DNA of 64,000 bases. Origin: Stagnimonas aquatica (GTDB taxonomy: Bacteria > Pseudomonadota > Gammaproteobacteria > Nevskiales > Nevskiaceae). Under the pieces are notes generated by a model. It saw only the letters and a program-made list of their open reading frames with translations, made no database searches and had not been told where the DNA came from. The DNA is taken from contig NZ_RJVO01000001.1 of the NCBI RefSeq assembly GCF_003730135.1, positions 248,001 to 312,000 of the forward strand, in the 5' to 3' direction. Every line of letters begins with the position of its first letter. Position 1 is the first letter of the stretch. Position numbers and translations under genes: made by a program. Of this stretch, positions 31,457 to 39,966 are shown piece by piece.

Positions 31457-32385
31457 CCGGCGACGATCTCGCGCATCTCGGCGGCCCGGATCGCCTTCGG
31501 CTTCAGGCGCAGCTGGTCGAGCGCATCGGCCTCGGTCAGGGCCTGCACGCGCTGCAGATGCTCACGGATGCTCTCGCTGTAGAGATCGCGGCCGTCGAAG
31601 TGCGCGCCCATGTAGCGGTGCATGCCGCCGAAGTAGCCGTCCAGCCGTTCCGCCCACATCTTGCGGTTGAACTCGGCGGTGCCACGCAGCAGCTCTTCGG
31701 GCGAGTGGTAGCTGCTGCCGCCGGGCCCCGCCAAGCCGCAGTAGGTGAACTCGCGATAGAGATAGTCCCGGCATTTTTCCAGGTAGCAACGGTCGGCGGT
31801 CTGGGCCAGGACGTCGGCGGTGCCGAGGATGAAGCCCAGCTGGCGGTCCTTGGGGTCCTGCACGTCGATGGCATCCAGAGCCAGTTCGTAGCCGGTGAAA
31901 TGCACCAGCTGGCGCGCCATCGCCGCCTCGCGGTCGTAGCCGGCCTCTGGCAGGAAGTCGCCGAGGAAATCGGCGCTGCGCTGCACGTGCACGAAGGTGA
32001 ACTCGGCGCCGTTGCGCGCCGGGTCGTCTTGCCGGCGGATATAGCCGGCGTCGTGGAACAGGGCGGCGACCACGCCGAGGATCCCGCGCCGCGCACCCAG
32101 GCGTTGCTCAACGGCGGCACTGCGCTCGTAGCCTTCCAGCAGGCGCGCATAGGCGAGCGCGCAATCGAGGGAATGCTGGGCGTCGTGATACCAGGTGTCA
32201 CAGCCGGCGTAGCCGCGAAGGCTGCCGGCATAGAGCTGGGCGAATACCCGGAATGCCTGCTGCACCGGCGCCAGGCTGGTGCCGGGATACAGCGCCGCCA
32301 ACAGCGCGGCCACCGCGTCGCGGACGGCATCGGGACGGGCGATCTCGACGCGATTGGTGACGTCGTAGTGATTGCGGCGCCGCAT
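31453..32385 (-). CDS. HD-domain protein, probable phosphohydrolase
   Basis: A 310-aa protein with an HD-type metal site: YHDAQHSLDCALAYARLL supplies the first His, and ALFHDAGYIRRQDD is the HD doublet, with a further conserved His in RQLVHFTGYELALDAID. The spacing resembles cyclic-nucleotide phosphodiesterase-like HD proteins, but I do not recognise a named family. The ATG at 32385 has GGAGGAGG upstream; a GTG directly before it is an alternative. It is convergent with the ExbD operon and has no obvious partner. The substrate is unknown. Confidence 0.75.
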   Translation of the reverse strand: MRRRNHYDVTNRVEIARPDAVRDAVAALLAALYPGTSLAPVQQAFRVFAQLYAGSLRGYAGCDTWYHDAQHSLDCALAYARLLEGYERSAAVEQRLGARRGILGVVAALFHDAGYIRRQDDPARNGAEFTFVHVQRSADFLGDFLPEAGYDREAAMARQLVHFTGYELALDAIDVQDPKDRQLGFILGTADVLAQTADRCYLEKCRDYLYREFTYCGLAGPGGSSYHSPEELLRGTAEFNRKMWAERLDGYFGGMHRYMGAHFDGRDLYSESIREHLQRVQALTEADALDQLRLKPKAIRAAEMREIVAG

Positions 32386-32464
32386 CACCCCTCCTCCGGG
32401 TCGGTGGCCTGACTCGATGGTAGGCGGCCGGCTCAGGGGCGGATAGCGCAGGACATGACCGGCG

Positions 32465-33226
32465 TCACAACTCGACCAGGACCGGCGCGTGGTCGGAGGG
32501 GCGCTCCAGCCGGCGCGGCGCGGTATCCACCTTCCAGCTCCGCGCGCTCAGCGGCGTGGACAGCAGCAGGTGGTCGATGCGCAGGCCGAGGTTGCGGCGG
32601 AAGCCGGCGGCGCGGTAGTCCCACCAGGTGAAGCGGCCGTCCGGCAGGAACGGCTGGGTGTAGGCATCCACCAGACCAAGGTCGAGCAGGGCTTGCAGCG
32701 CCGCGCGCTCCGGCGGCGAGCAGAGGATGTTGCCCTCCCAGGTCGCCGGGTCGTGGCTGTCTTCCGGGGTCGGCGCGATGTTGTAGTCGCCCAGCACCGC
32801 CAGCTGCGGGTGCGCGGCCAGCTCGCCGTGCAGGTAATCGCGCAGGGCGGCGAGGAAGCGCAGCTTGTACTCGTACTTCTCCGAGCCCACCGCCTGGCCG
32901 TTGACCACGTAGACCGAGACCACCCGCAGGCCGCCGACGGTGGCGGCGATCACCCGCTTTTGCGGGTCCTCGAAACCCGGCAGATCGCGGCTGACGTCTT
33001 CCAGCACCAGCGGCGCGCGCGCCAGCAGGGCGACGCCGTTGTAGGTCTTCTGGCCATTGCTCACCGCCTGGTAGCCGGCCTCGGCCAGCGCCGCATGCGG
33101 GAACACCTCGTCGACCAGCTTCAGCTCCTGCAGCGCCACCACGTCGGGCTGTGCCTCGGCCAGCCAGCCGAGCAGGTGCGGCAGGCGCACGTTGAGGGAA
33201 TTGACGTTCCAGGTCGCGATCTTCAT
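32465..33226 (-). CDS. xthA: Exodeoxyribonuclease III
   Basis: A 253-aa AP endonuclease/3'-exonuclease of the ExoIII family, active in base-excision repair. MKIATWNVNSLNVRLPHLL contains the first catalytic Asn, ALQELKL the metal-binding Glu, LGDYNIAPTPED the Asp/Asn pair, and RIDHLLLS and SDHAPVLVEL the last Asp and His. The open frame runs 231 nt further upstream but the ATG at 33226 gives the canonical start. purD lies 10 nt upstream on the same strand, suggesting co-transcription. Confidence 0.94.
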   Translation of the reverse strand: MKIATWNVNSLNVRLPHLLGWLAEAQPDVVALQELKLVDEVFPHAALAEAGYQAVSNGQKTYNGVALLARAPLVLEDVSRDLPGFEDPQKRVIAATVGGLRVVSVYVVNGQAVGSEKYEYKLRFLAALRDYLHGELAAHPQLAVLGDYNIAPTPEDSHDPATWEGNILCSPPERAALQALLDLGLVDAYTQPFLPDGRFTWWDYRAAGFRRNLGLRIDHLLLSTPLSARSWKVDTAPRRLERPSDHAPVLVEL

Positions 33227-33236
33227 GGCCGTGGGC

Positions 33237-34523
33237 TCAGGCCTCGCGCGCCAGCGCGCGCCAGCCGATGTCGCCGCGATGGAACTCGCCGCGCCAGGAA
33301 ATCTTCGCCACCGCCGCATAGGCCGCCGCCTGCGCGGCACGGATGTCGGCGCCGCGACCGACCACGCAGAGCACGCGGCCACCAGTGCTGACCACCGCGC
33401 CGTCCTTGTCGCTGGTGCCGGCGTGGAACACCTTGGCCTGGGCGCCGAAGTCGGCATCGAGTCCCTGGATCGCGTCGCCCTTGGCGATGGGGCCGGGGTA
33501 ACCCTCGGCGGCCATCACCACGCCCAGGGTGGCGTCGGTCGCCCACACCGGCGGGTGCTGGCTCAGACGGTTGTCGATGGAGGCTTCCAGCAGTTCCAGC
33601 AGATCGGAGTCCAGGCGCATCAGGATCGGCTGGGTCTCCGGGTCGCCCATGCGCACATTGAATTCGATCACGTAGGGCGCGCCGGACTTGTCGATCATCA
33701 GCCCGGCGTAGAGAAAGCCGCTGAACGGCGTGCCCTCGGCCGCCATGCCGGCCAGGGTCGGCTCGATCACCTCGCGGCAGGCGCGGGCGTGCACCTCCGG
33801 AGTGACCACCGGCGCTGGCGAATAGGCGCCCATGCCGCCGGTGTTGGGGCCGGTGTCGCCGTCGCCGACCCGCTTGTGGTCCTGCGCCGAGGCCATCACC
33901 GCGTACTCGCCGTTCTTGCCGGCGACGACGATGAAGCTCGCCTCCTCGCCTTCGAGAAAATCCTCGATCACCACCCGCGCGCCGGCCTTGCCGAGCATCT
34001 CGCCGCTGAGCATGTCGCGGATCGCGGTCTCGGCTTCCGCCAGCGTCATCGCCACCACCACGCCCTTGCCGGCGGCGAGGCCGTCGGCCTTGATGACGAT
34101 GGGCGCGCCGCGCTCGCGCACGTAGGCGCAGGCGGCGTCGGCCTCGGTGAACACCCGGTACTGCGCGGTGGGGATGCGGTGGCGCTCCAAAAAGCCCTTG
34201 GTGAAGGCCTTGCTGGCCTCCAACTGCGCCGCCGCCTTGGTCGGCCCGAAGATGCGCCGGCCGGCGGCCTCGAAGGCATCGACCACGCCCAGCGACAGCG
34301 GCAGTTCCGGGCCAACCACGGTGAAGCCCACACCCTCGTCGGCGGCCAGCCTGAGCAGGCCGGCGATGTCGTCGGCCGCCACCGGCACATTGCGGCAACC
34401 GGCCTCGCGGGCGGTGCCGGCATTGCCCGGCGCCACCAGCACCTCGCTCACGTTCGGGGAGGCGGCGAGCTTGTAGGCGAGCGCGTGTTCGCGGCCGCCG
34501 GAGCCGATGACCAGGACTTTCAT
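33237..34523 (-). CDS. purD: Phosphoribosylamine--glycine ligase
   Basis: A 428-aa ATP-grasp enzyme of purine synthesis that joins glycine to phosphoribosylamine. KVLVIGSGGREHALAYKL is the N-terminal signature, PIVIKADGLAAGKGVVVA the ATP-binding loop, and YVIEFNVRMGDPETQPIL the metal-binding block. The length is normal. It precedes xthA with a 10-nt gap. purH, its usual neighbour, is not in the window. Confidence 0.97.
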   Translation of the reverse strand: MKVLVIGSGGREHALAYKLAASPNVSEVLVAPGNAGTAREAGCRNVPVAADDIAGLLRLAADEGVGFTVVGPELPLSLGVVDAFEAAGRRIFGPTKAAAQLEASKAFTKGFLERHRIPTAQYRVFTEADAACAYVRERGAPIVIKADGLAAGKGVVVAMTLAEAETAIRDMLSGEMLGKAGARVVIEDFLEGEEASFIVVAGKNGEYAVMASAQDHKRVGDGDTGPNTGGMGAYSPAPVVTPEVHARACREVIEPTLAGMAAEGTPFSGFLYAGLMIDKSGAPYVIEFNVRMGDPETQPILMRLDSDLLELLEASIDNRLSQHPPVWATDATLGVVMAAEGYPGPIAKGDAIQGLDADFGAQAKVFHAGTSDKDGAVVSTGGRVLCVVGRGADIRAAQAAAYAAVAKISWRGEFHRGDIGWRALAREA

Positions 34524-34597
34524 GGGGATTCGTCGGACTTCAAGAGGAAGAATGGCCGACTATTTTACGGGCATCGCCCGCACCGGCCTTCGGCCAC

Positions 34598-34624
34598 AAA
34601 AAAGCCCGCCTTGAGGGCGGGCTT
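34598..34624 (-). terminator. Rho-independent terminator after ppa
   Basis: AAGCCCGCC pairs with GGCGGGCTT around TTGAG. The minus strand continues with six T. It sits 18 nt past the ppa stop. Confidence 0.88.
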
Positions 34625-34641
34625 CTCACACGCTGCGGGTC

Positions 34642-35172
34642 TTAGCCCTTGTAGGCCTTGATGCCGGCTTCGATCTCGCCACGGGCGCCGGCGGCGTCGC
34701 GCCAGCCGGTGATCTTCACCCACTTGCCCTTCTCCAGCGCCTTGTAGGAGCTGTAGAAGTGGTGGATCTCGTTCTTGACGCGCTCCGGCACGTCGGCGAG
34801 GTCCTGCAGATTCGGGTAGGCGTTGTTGCTGACCTTGTCCACCGGCACCGCCAGCAGCTTGGCGTCAGTGCCCTTCTCGTCCTCGGTGTCGAGCACGGCA
34901 ACCGCGCGGCACTTGATCACCGAACCGGCAACCACCGGGTGCGGGGTGATGACCAGCACGTCGACCGGATCGCCGTCGCCGGCCAGGGTCTTGGGGATGT
35001 AGCCGTAGTTGGCCGGGTAGCTCATCGCCACGTTCATGAAGCGGTCGACCATCAGCAGGCCGGTTTCCTTGTCCACCTCGTACTTCACCGGCGGACCGTA
35101 GGCGGGAATCTCGATGACGACGTAAAACTCGTTCGGCGCTTTTTCGCCGGGGCCAAGGGCTTCAAATCCCAT
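34642..35172 (-). CDS. ppa: Inorganic pyrophosphatase, family I
   Basis: A 176-aa soluble pyrophosphatase that pulls biosynthetic reactions forward by hydrolysing PPi. The catalytic block DGDPVDVLVITPHPV, the Tyr in PANYGYIPKT and the KVKNEIHHFYSSYKALE-like C-terminal region are typical. The ATG at 35172 is preceded on the minus strand by a perfect TATAAT (35220-35225). It is divergent from adk, so two nucleotide-economy enzymes share a promoter region. Confidence 0.97.
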   Translation of the reverse strand: MGFEALGPGEKAPNEFYVVIEIPAYGPPVKYEVDKETGLLMVDRFMNVAMSYPANYGYIPKTLAGDGDPVDVLVITPHPVVAGSVIKCRAVAVLDTEDEKGTDAKLLAVPVDKVSNNAYPNLQDLADVPERVKNEIHHFYSSYKALEKGKWVKITGWRDAAGARGEIEAGIKAYKG

Positions 35173-35247
35173 TGCAGTGTTCTCTCTCGGTAGGTGGAGC
35201 AGCAGGTTCGGGGGGCGGGATTATACGAAAGGCGCTGTCCGCGTTCG

Positions 35248-35277
35248 TTGACGCTCTCTGCCGCCGGACGGTACTGT
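35248..35277 (+). promoter_or_regulatory. Candidate sigma-70 promoter of adk
   Basis: TTGACG at 35248, an 18-nt spacer, and TACTGT at 35272. The -35 matches 5 of 6 positions and the -10 matches 4. It lies about 70 nt before the adk ATG. The opposite strand carries TATAAT at 35220-35225 for ppa. Confidence 0.45.
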
Positions 35278-35346
35278 TAAAGGCCAGACGGATCGGCAGT
35301 CGACGCCGCCAACCGCTGCCCCCCATTCGAGAAGGCTTGAGAGATC

Positions 35347-35907
35347 ATGAGAATCGTCCTGCTAGGCGCGCCCGGCTCCGGTAAAGGCACGCAAGGCGAA
35401 AAGCTGGTTGCGCACCTGGGCATCCCGAAGATTTCCACCGGCGACGCGCTGCGCGCGGCGGTAGCCGCCGGCACCGAGCTGGGCAAGAAGGCCAAGGCGA
35501 CCATGGACGCCGGCCAACTGGTCGCCAACGAGATCGTGATCGGCATCGTCGAGGAGCGCCTGGCCCAGCCGGACGCGCAGAAGGGCTTCATCCTTGACGG
35601 CTTTCCGCGCAACACCGCGCAGGCCGAGGTGCTGGAAGGCATCCTCAAGCGCCTGGGCAAGGACGGCATCAGCAAGGCCGTGCACCTGCACGTCGACGAC
35701 GAGGAAATCGTCACCCGCCTGCTGCTGCGCGCCGAGAAGGAAGGCCGCGCCGACGACAAGGAAGACGTGATCCGCCACCGCATCGGCGTCTACAACGCCG
35801 AGACCAAGCCGCTGCTCGATTTCTACGGCAAGCAGGGCAAGCTGGTGACGGTGGAAGGCGTGGGCTCGCTGGAAGACATCTTCAGCCGCATCCTCGGCGT
35901 GCTCTGA
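35347..35907 (+). CDS. adk: Adenylate kinase (short-lid form)
   Basis: A 186-aa kinase that interconverts ATP+AMP and two ADP. LLGAPGSGKGTQGEKL is the P-loop, STGDALRAAVAAGTELG the AMP site, and DGFPRNTAQAE the central motif. The LID is of the short kind (LLRAEKEGRADDKEDVIRHR), without the four-Cys zinc insert, as in the roughly 187-aa enzymes of xanthomonads. The stop at 35907 is followed 25 nt later by an inserted transposon. The terminator that probably served adk now lies on the far side of that element. Confidence 0.97.
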   Translation: MRIVLLGAPGSGKGTQGEKLVAHLGIPKISTGDALRAAVAAGTELGKKAKATMDAGQLVANEIVIGIVEERLAQPDAQKGFILDGFPRNTAQAEVLEGILKRLGKDGISKAVHLHVDDEEIVTRLLLRAEKEGRADDKEDVIRHRIGVYNAETKPLLDFYGKQGKLVTVEGVGSLEDIFSRILGVL

Positions 35908-35965
35908 ACCCCTGCGAAACCGGCAACAAAAAGGGATTTATATACGAAACTAGACGGCGAGCCCC

Positions 35966-36118
35966 TTAGTTCGGCTTTTTCTTGACCGGCTTCGCCTTCG
36001 CTGCGCTCTTGTCGGCGGCGCGAAAAATCGCCTTCGCAATTTCCTCCGGAGTTCCGGGCAGCGGGTCAATTTGGTTGGTGACGGGGCGGCCACGTTGGCG
36101 CGTGGGCTTCTCGGTCAT
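35966..36118 (-). CDS. 50-aa basic protein at the end of the restriction-modification operon
   Basis: A 50-residue open frame too short for standard gene calling. Its ATG overlaps the stop of the specificity gene by 4 nt (ATGA), as the other genes of the operon overlap. It begins MTEKPTRQRGRPVTNQIDPL, with an AT-hook-like RGRP, has a short helix (PEEIAKAIFRAADKS), and ends in a Lys-rich tail, KAKPVKKKPN. The composition suggests a nucleic-acid-binding protein. It could regulate the operon, protect the host, or assist the complex; none of this is shown. The stop lies 9 nt inside the transposon end, so the gene belongs to the element. Confidence 0.7.
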   Translation of the reverse strand: MTEKPTRQRGRPVTNQIDPLPGTPEEIAKAIFRAADKSAAKAKPVKKKPN

Positions 36119-37074
36119 GCAGCTATGCTCGTGCTGTAGGGGAGCGATTTAATGTATGTTTCCATAGCCGCCCAATCTGGCTCTTTGGTCCCCGTTGTGG
36201 GGAGGCGAACTATGGACTCGTTCATTCGGTCGAGGTGCCATTTGCGGCCGTAATTGAAGCGGAACCGCTCCCGCCTAATCAGCGCGCAAATAAACATCGC
36301 GGTGTAGGGGGTCATCTCAAATTTCGGGTACAGGACATTTACGTCATCGGACGCCCGGAAGGGCTCGGGTTGATAGAATGCCTCGGCAACTGATCCGTTG
36401 TAGTTGACCGTTATGGTGCCGCCTGTGTGATTTGGCTCGGCGCTGACAAACTGCCGGTAGCCGTTGTTCGTATCGATCGCGCCGATGAAGGGGGTTTCAC
36501 CCGGCTTCATCTCGGCCTTCGTCAATCTTTGTCCCTTCTTGATGTCGAACAACGCATCGTATCGGAAGCCAGCCCAAGCGCTGGTCTTTAGCGGAGCGGA
36601 GCTAGTCGCGAGTACCGGGGCTTTGGCTCCCGCAAATGGATCTAGGCTAACGGTCTTTACCCACGCGGGCATCGCGGTCGGGGCAGGCAATTCTAGCCCC
36701 GCAAGTGTTTTGTTCGCCTGTCGGCCAAACCCGAACCTGAAACGATTCGCGGTAATGCACCGAACCCACCAGAGCTTTTCCTGATCGGTCATCGGTGTCT
36801 TCGCCGTCAGCACCATGACGTGATAGCCACTGTAGAACGGGAACGGCTGTAGGAAAGCAGCACCAGCGCCCCCTTGGCCGTTGAGCGCCACGGTGACGGT
36901 CCCGGCTGCTGCGGGCTCTACATCGGGGAGCCGCTCGACACGCCCGCTGACACCGTTGTTCCGGATAGTGCGCGAGACGAAGTTAACGGCGTCTGGTGCG
37001 TCGGACACCGTTAGCCGATTGAACTCCAAGCTGTGTCCGTATTGAAGGAAAAAGAGATCGCTAACCGTCGTCAT
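36115..37074 (-). CDS. Restriction-modification specificity subunit (HsdS/BcgI-B-like)
   Basis: A 319-aa protein built as two related halves, each like a target-recognition domain. The first contains GTVTVALNGQ, AFLQPFPFYSGYHVMVLT and NRFRFGFGRQANK; the second contains GTITVNYNGSVAEAFYQPEPF and RFRFNYGRKWHLDRM. This repeat layout is that of Type I HsdS and of the B subunit of BcgI-type enzymes (about 340 aa), which reads a bipartite DNA site. The ATG at 37074 overlaps the end of the nuclease-methyltransferase gene by 14 nt, indicating coupled translation. An ATG 15 nt upstream is an alternative. The recognition sequence cannot be predicted here. Confidence 0.82.
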   Translation of the reverse strand: MTTVSDLFFLQYGHSLEFNRLTVSDAPDAVNFVSRTIRNNGVSGRVERLPDVEPAAAGTVTVALNGQGGAGAAFLQPFPFYSGYHVMVLTAKTPMTDQEKLWWVRCITANRFRFGFGRQANKTLAGLELPAPTAMPAWVKTVSLDPFAGAKAPVLATSSAPLKTSAWAGFRYDALFDIKKGQRLTKAEMKPGETPFIGAIDTNNGYRQFVSAEPNHTGGTITVNYNGSVAEAFYQPEPFRASDDVNVLYPKFEMTPYTAMFICALIRRERFRFNYGRKWHLDRMNESIVRLPTTGTKEPDWAAMETYIKSLPYSTSIAA

Positions 37075-38947
37075 CGTCCGGCGTCCCATGCATCTTGCCC
37101 GCGCCAATCAAGCGAAACATTGCGTAGCTCTTTACGACTTCCTCGAAATCCTTCTGCGTTATCGTGCTGTAATCAGTCTCCATATGCGCCTCCGCGCACC
37201 ATTCATCGTCTGCGGTGACAGCCGTCAGCACGCTGAGGCCAGTGTCCTTTTCTCGGTTCAGGAATAGTTCGAGCCAGTGGCGGCGGATCGCAGTCCAATT
37301 ACCCTTGTCGATCCGCCCCATGTGCTTCGTCTTGAGAAACCCGTCGTCCTTGAAATAGCCGAAGAACGTCTTGAATCCCTTGGGCTGAGGCTTGTGAGCG
37401 TCAAACACCATGATGCAAGTGATGACACCCACAGGGTGAAAGAGGTCCGCCGGCATCGAAAGAACGCCGGACAGCGTATGACTAGCGAGCAATCGCTCGC
37501 GGGCCGCGACAGCTTTCGCGGTCGCGGATGTTACGCAACTCATCTGCACTATCGCGGCACACCGCCCACCCGGCTGTAGGCAGGCCAGGGCATTCTCGAT
37601 GAACTCAAGTTGCCCGTCCTCACCCACGTCGTAGGGCGGATTGAGGAACGCAACGGTTGGGTTGAGCGAACGGACCTTCTCGATGATTTCCTGAGCGAAA
37701 GAGTCGCCCTGATAAATGTGCGATTTCCCGTCGCCGCTCATCATCATGTTGGAGCAAGCGAAGGTGAACATATCAGTCCGGCGCTCGATGCCGATGAGCT
37801 GATTTTCCTTAATGGCCCTGCGCTTCTTCTGGTCCGAACCGGCGAGCTGGAGCATGTGCTTCATGGCCGAAATCAGAAACCCACCGCTGCCACAGCACGA
37901 GTCAAATACAACATCGTTCGTATTGAGACCGACAAGATCGCAAAACAGCTCTGTTACGTGCTGCGGCGTCAAAACCAAGCCGGTCTTCTTGTCGGTGCCA
38001 GCGTAGCGAATGAACTCTCGATAGAAGCGCCCCAGCACGTCATAGCCCTTGTCGCCAAGCGTGATGAGCGGGAGAACGGACTTTTCGAGGCGCTCCGTTA
38101 TATCGCGAAGGACGTAATTATCGAGTTGATCGGACGCCTTCTTCTTTTTGATTTGCGCCGACTTGGCGATCGAGTGGTTCTTGATCTTCTCGTACTCGCC
38201 GATCATCGAGTCCACGCGGCCGGCGTCGATCTCGGCGTCCTTCAGAACATTCTTGATGCTCGATACAATAAACGCCGCCAGCCGCTCCGGCGTCGGTTCG
38301 AACTTTTTCGAGGTCGCGCGTTCCTTGTAGGACGCTTTGAACGCCCCATCTTGCAGGGCGAGCAGGATGGCGCTGACAAGTGTGCAGCGTTCATATTCCA
38401 CAATGGAATAATCGTTCAGTTCCCTGTTGAGGTCGATCGCCGTTTTGGTGATCTCGGCGGACTCAATGCTCTGAGCTTGTTCGTCGCCTTTGAAGCGAGA
38501 GATGTACGAGAAAACATCGAGAAGGGTTGAACCCTCGTCGCTCACCTCGGCCTGCCCCATCTTCTGATAGAAGGTGGATATTTTCAGCTTGCCGAGCACG
38601 CTGCCGCTCACCGCGATTGAGATCACGTTATATTCTTGGGATAGGAACGCGGAGTAGTGAAGGACGCCATCGACCGCGTACGAGGCCGGATATTGGCGGT
38701 CCGCGCTCTCGTGAAATTTCGCGTCTGCCTTGCACTCCACAACGATGATGTCGTCCGGCAGAGCAGGGATCGTGATAATGAACTCGGGGGAGCCCCCTTT
38801 CCCAGTCAACTTCTTTGATGCCGTGGCGAGGCAGCGCCTAGCCTTCGCGACCGACGACTTCTGCTCATCAAGCTTGATAGCACTGAAAAGCGGGTCGTTC
38901 TTGAAGTGATCGCGAACGAAATCCTCGGTGATCTTTTCGTTTTTCAC
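37061..38947 (-). CDS. Type II (BcgI-like) restriction endonuclease-N6-adenine methyltransferase fusion
   Basis: A 628-aa protein. The N-terminal PD-(D/E)xK nuclease domain has P54-E55, Asp65 and E71-C-K73 (IIVVECKAD). A helical linker follows (about 230-330), then an HsdM-like gamma-type adenine methyltransferase with motif I FDSCCGSGGFL near 365 and the catalytic NPPY in VAFLNPPYDVG. Size and order match the A subunit of BcgI (about 640 aa), which cuts and methylates with a separate specificity subunit, here the next gene. The start is GTG, overlapping the transposase stop by 4 nt (GTGA). AT-richer codons than the host genes support transfer. A methyltransferase-only role is unlikely because the nuclease motif is intact. 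Confidence 0.85.
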   Translation of the reverse strand: MKNEKITEDFVRDHFKNDPLFSAIKLDEQKSSVAKARRCLATASKKLTGKGGSPEFIITIPALPDDIIVVECKADAKFHESADRQYPASYAVDGVLHYSAFLSQEYNVISIAVSGSVLGKLKISTFYQKMGQAEVSDEGSTLLDVFSYISRFKGDEQAQSIESAEITKTAIDLNRELNDYSIVEYERCTLVSAILLALQDGAFKASYKERATSKKFEPTPERLAAFIVSSIKNVLKDAEIDAGRVDSMIGEYEKIKNHSIAKSAQIKKKKASDQLDNYVLRDITERLEKSVLPLITLGDKGYDVLGRFYREFIRYAGTDKKTGLVLTPQHVTELFCDLVGLNTNDVVFDSCCGSGGFLISAMKHMLQLAGSDQKKRRAIKENQLIGIERRTDMFTFACSNMMMSGDGKSHIYQGDSFAQEIIEKVRSLNPTVAFLNPPYDVGEDGQLEFIENALACLQPGGRCAAIVQMSCVTSATAKAVAARERLLASHTLSGVLSMPADLFHPVGVITCIMVFDAHKPQPKGFKTFFGYFKDDGFLKTKHMGRIDKGNWTAIRRHWLELFLNREKDTGLSVLTAVTADDEWCAEAHMETDYSTITQKDFEEVVKSYAMFRLIGAGKMHGTPDDDDG

Positions 38948-39883
38948 GATACGTCCACAAGATCGTTATATCGGAGGCGCTTACCGTCGAGGCCCTTCGC
39001 CAGCAAAGTCATCTGCATGATGGTATCGAGCCCGCGCACGTAGTGGCGACCCGCGAACTCGGTGACATAACGCGAGATGTGCTTCGCGCTCATCTGGTGA
39101 TAGGTGCCCTTGTAGCCCCGCTTGAGCATCGCCCAGAAGCTTTCGATGCCGTTGGTGTGGGCCATGCCGTTCACGTATTCGCCGACGCTGTGCCGGACAG
39201 AGCTATGGGCAAACGAGGACGACAGGCTGCGATAGCCGCTATGCTCGTCCGTGAAGACAGCCGCGCCAGTTTCCACATTATCCACAACGAACCCCTTCAA
39301 CGTCGCGGAATCGGTCTTCTCGATCACGCTCGCATTGACCTTGCCGTCGCGCTCTTTGGCCCCGATCACGGCGGTCTTGCCGACCGCGCCCCTGCCGGCC
39401 TTCAAACGCGTGCTTGTTGCGTTCTTTCCCGCCCACGTAGGTTTCGTCAATCTCTACCTCGCCAGTCAGCTTCCCACCGCCGTCGATCCACCCCTGCCTG
39501 ATCTTCTGCGCGAGCAGCCAAGCCGACTTCTGAGTGAGACCGAGATCACGGTGCAGCTTCATGCTCGAAACGCCCTTGAGGCTCGTGGACATGAGGTACA
39601 TCGCGATCGCCCATTTTTGCAAGGCGACCTTGCTGGACTGCATGACAGTGCCGGTTCTCACGCTGAAATATTCGCGGCACTCGCCGCAATGGTAGGGCAT
39701 CGGACGCTCATTCGGGGCGGTCGAAGTTTTGAGCGAACCGCAATGCGGGCAATGGCGCTGCCCTTCGGGCCAGCGGATGTCCTCAAGCCACTTGCGGCTC
39801 GCGGCTTCATCCGGAAACATCTGAAAAAGCTGCAACACTGTAAGGCCGTTACGTTCGCTTCTGCCAGGAGCTTTCTGTGACAT
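38944..39883 (-). pseudogene. IS1595-family transposase gene with a one-base frameshift
   Basis: Two open frames together encode one transposase. The upstream part (start ATG at 39883, RBS AGGGG) has a zinc ribbon, CPHCGS and CGEC, then YFSVRTGTVMQSSKVALQKW and the first catalytic Asp in VEIDETYVGGKERN. The downstream part contains VFTDEHSGYRSL and NGIESFWAMLKRGYKG, the remaining catalytic block. Homology moves from one frame to the other at about 39401-39408 (minus-strand GCGTTTGAAGGCC), where one extra base breaks the reading frame. The frame recovered ends in TGA inside GTGA, overlapping the methyltransferase start. It may be a mutation, a sequencing error, or less likely programmed frameshifting. 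Confidence 0.85.
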
Positions 39884-39966
39884 TTCAATCCCCTCTGTGT
39901 CTAATTATGTAATTTAAATGAGGCGGGAGGGCAAGCGATTTCGTCTGGCTTCGTATATAACTTCCC

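Noticed and set aside
37089-37107. Longer starts for the specificity subunit
   Set aside because: Starts at 37107 or 37089 add residues without similarity to the family; the start at 37074 gives the natural N-terminus within the overlap.
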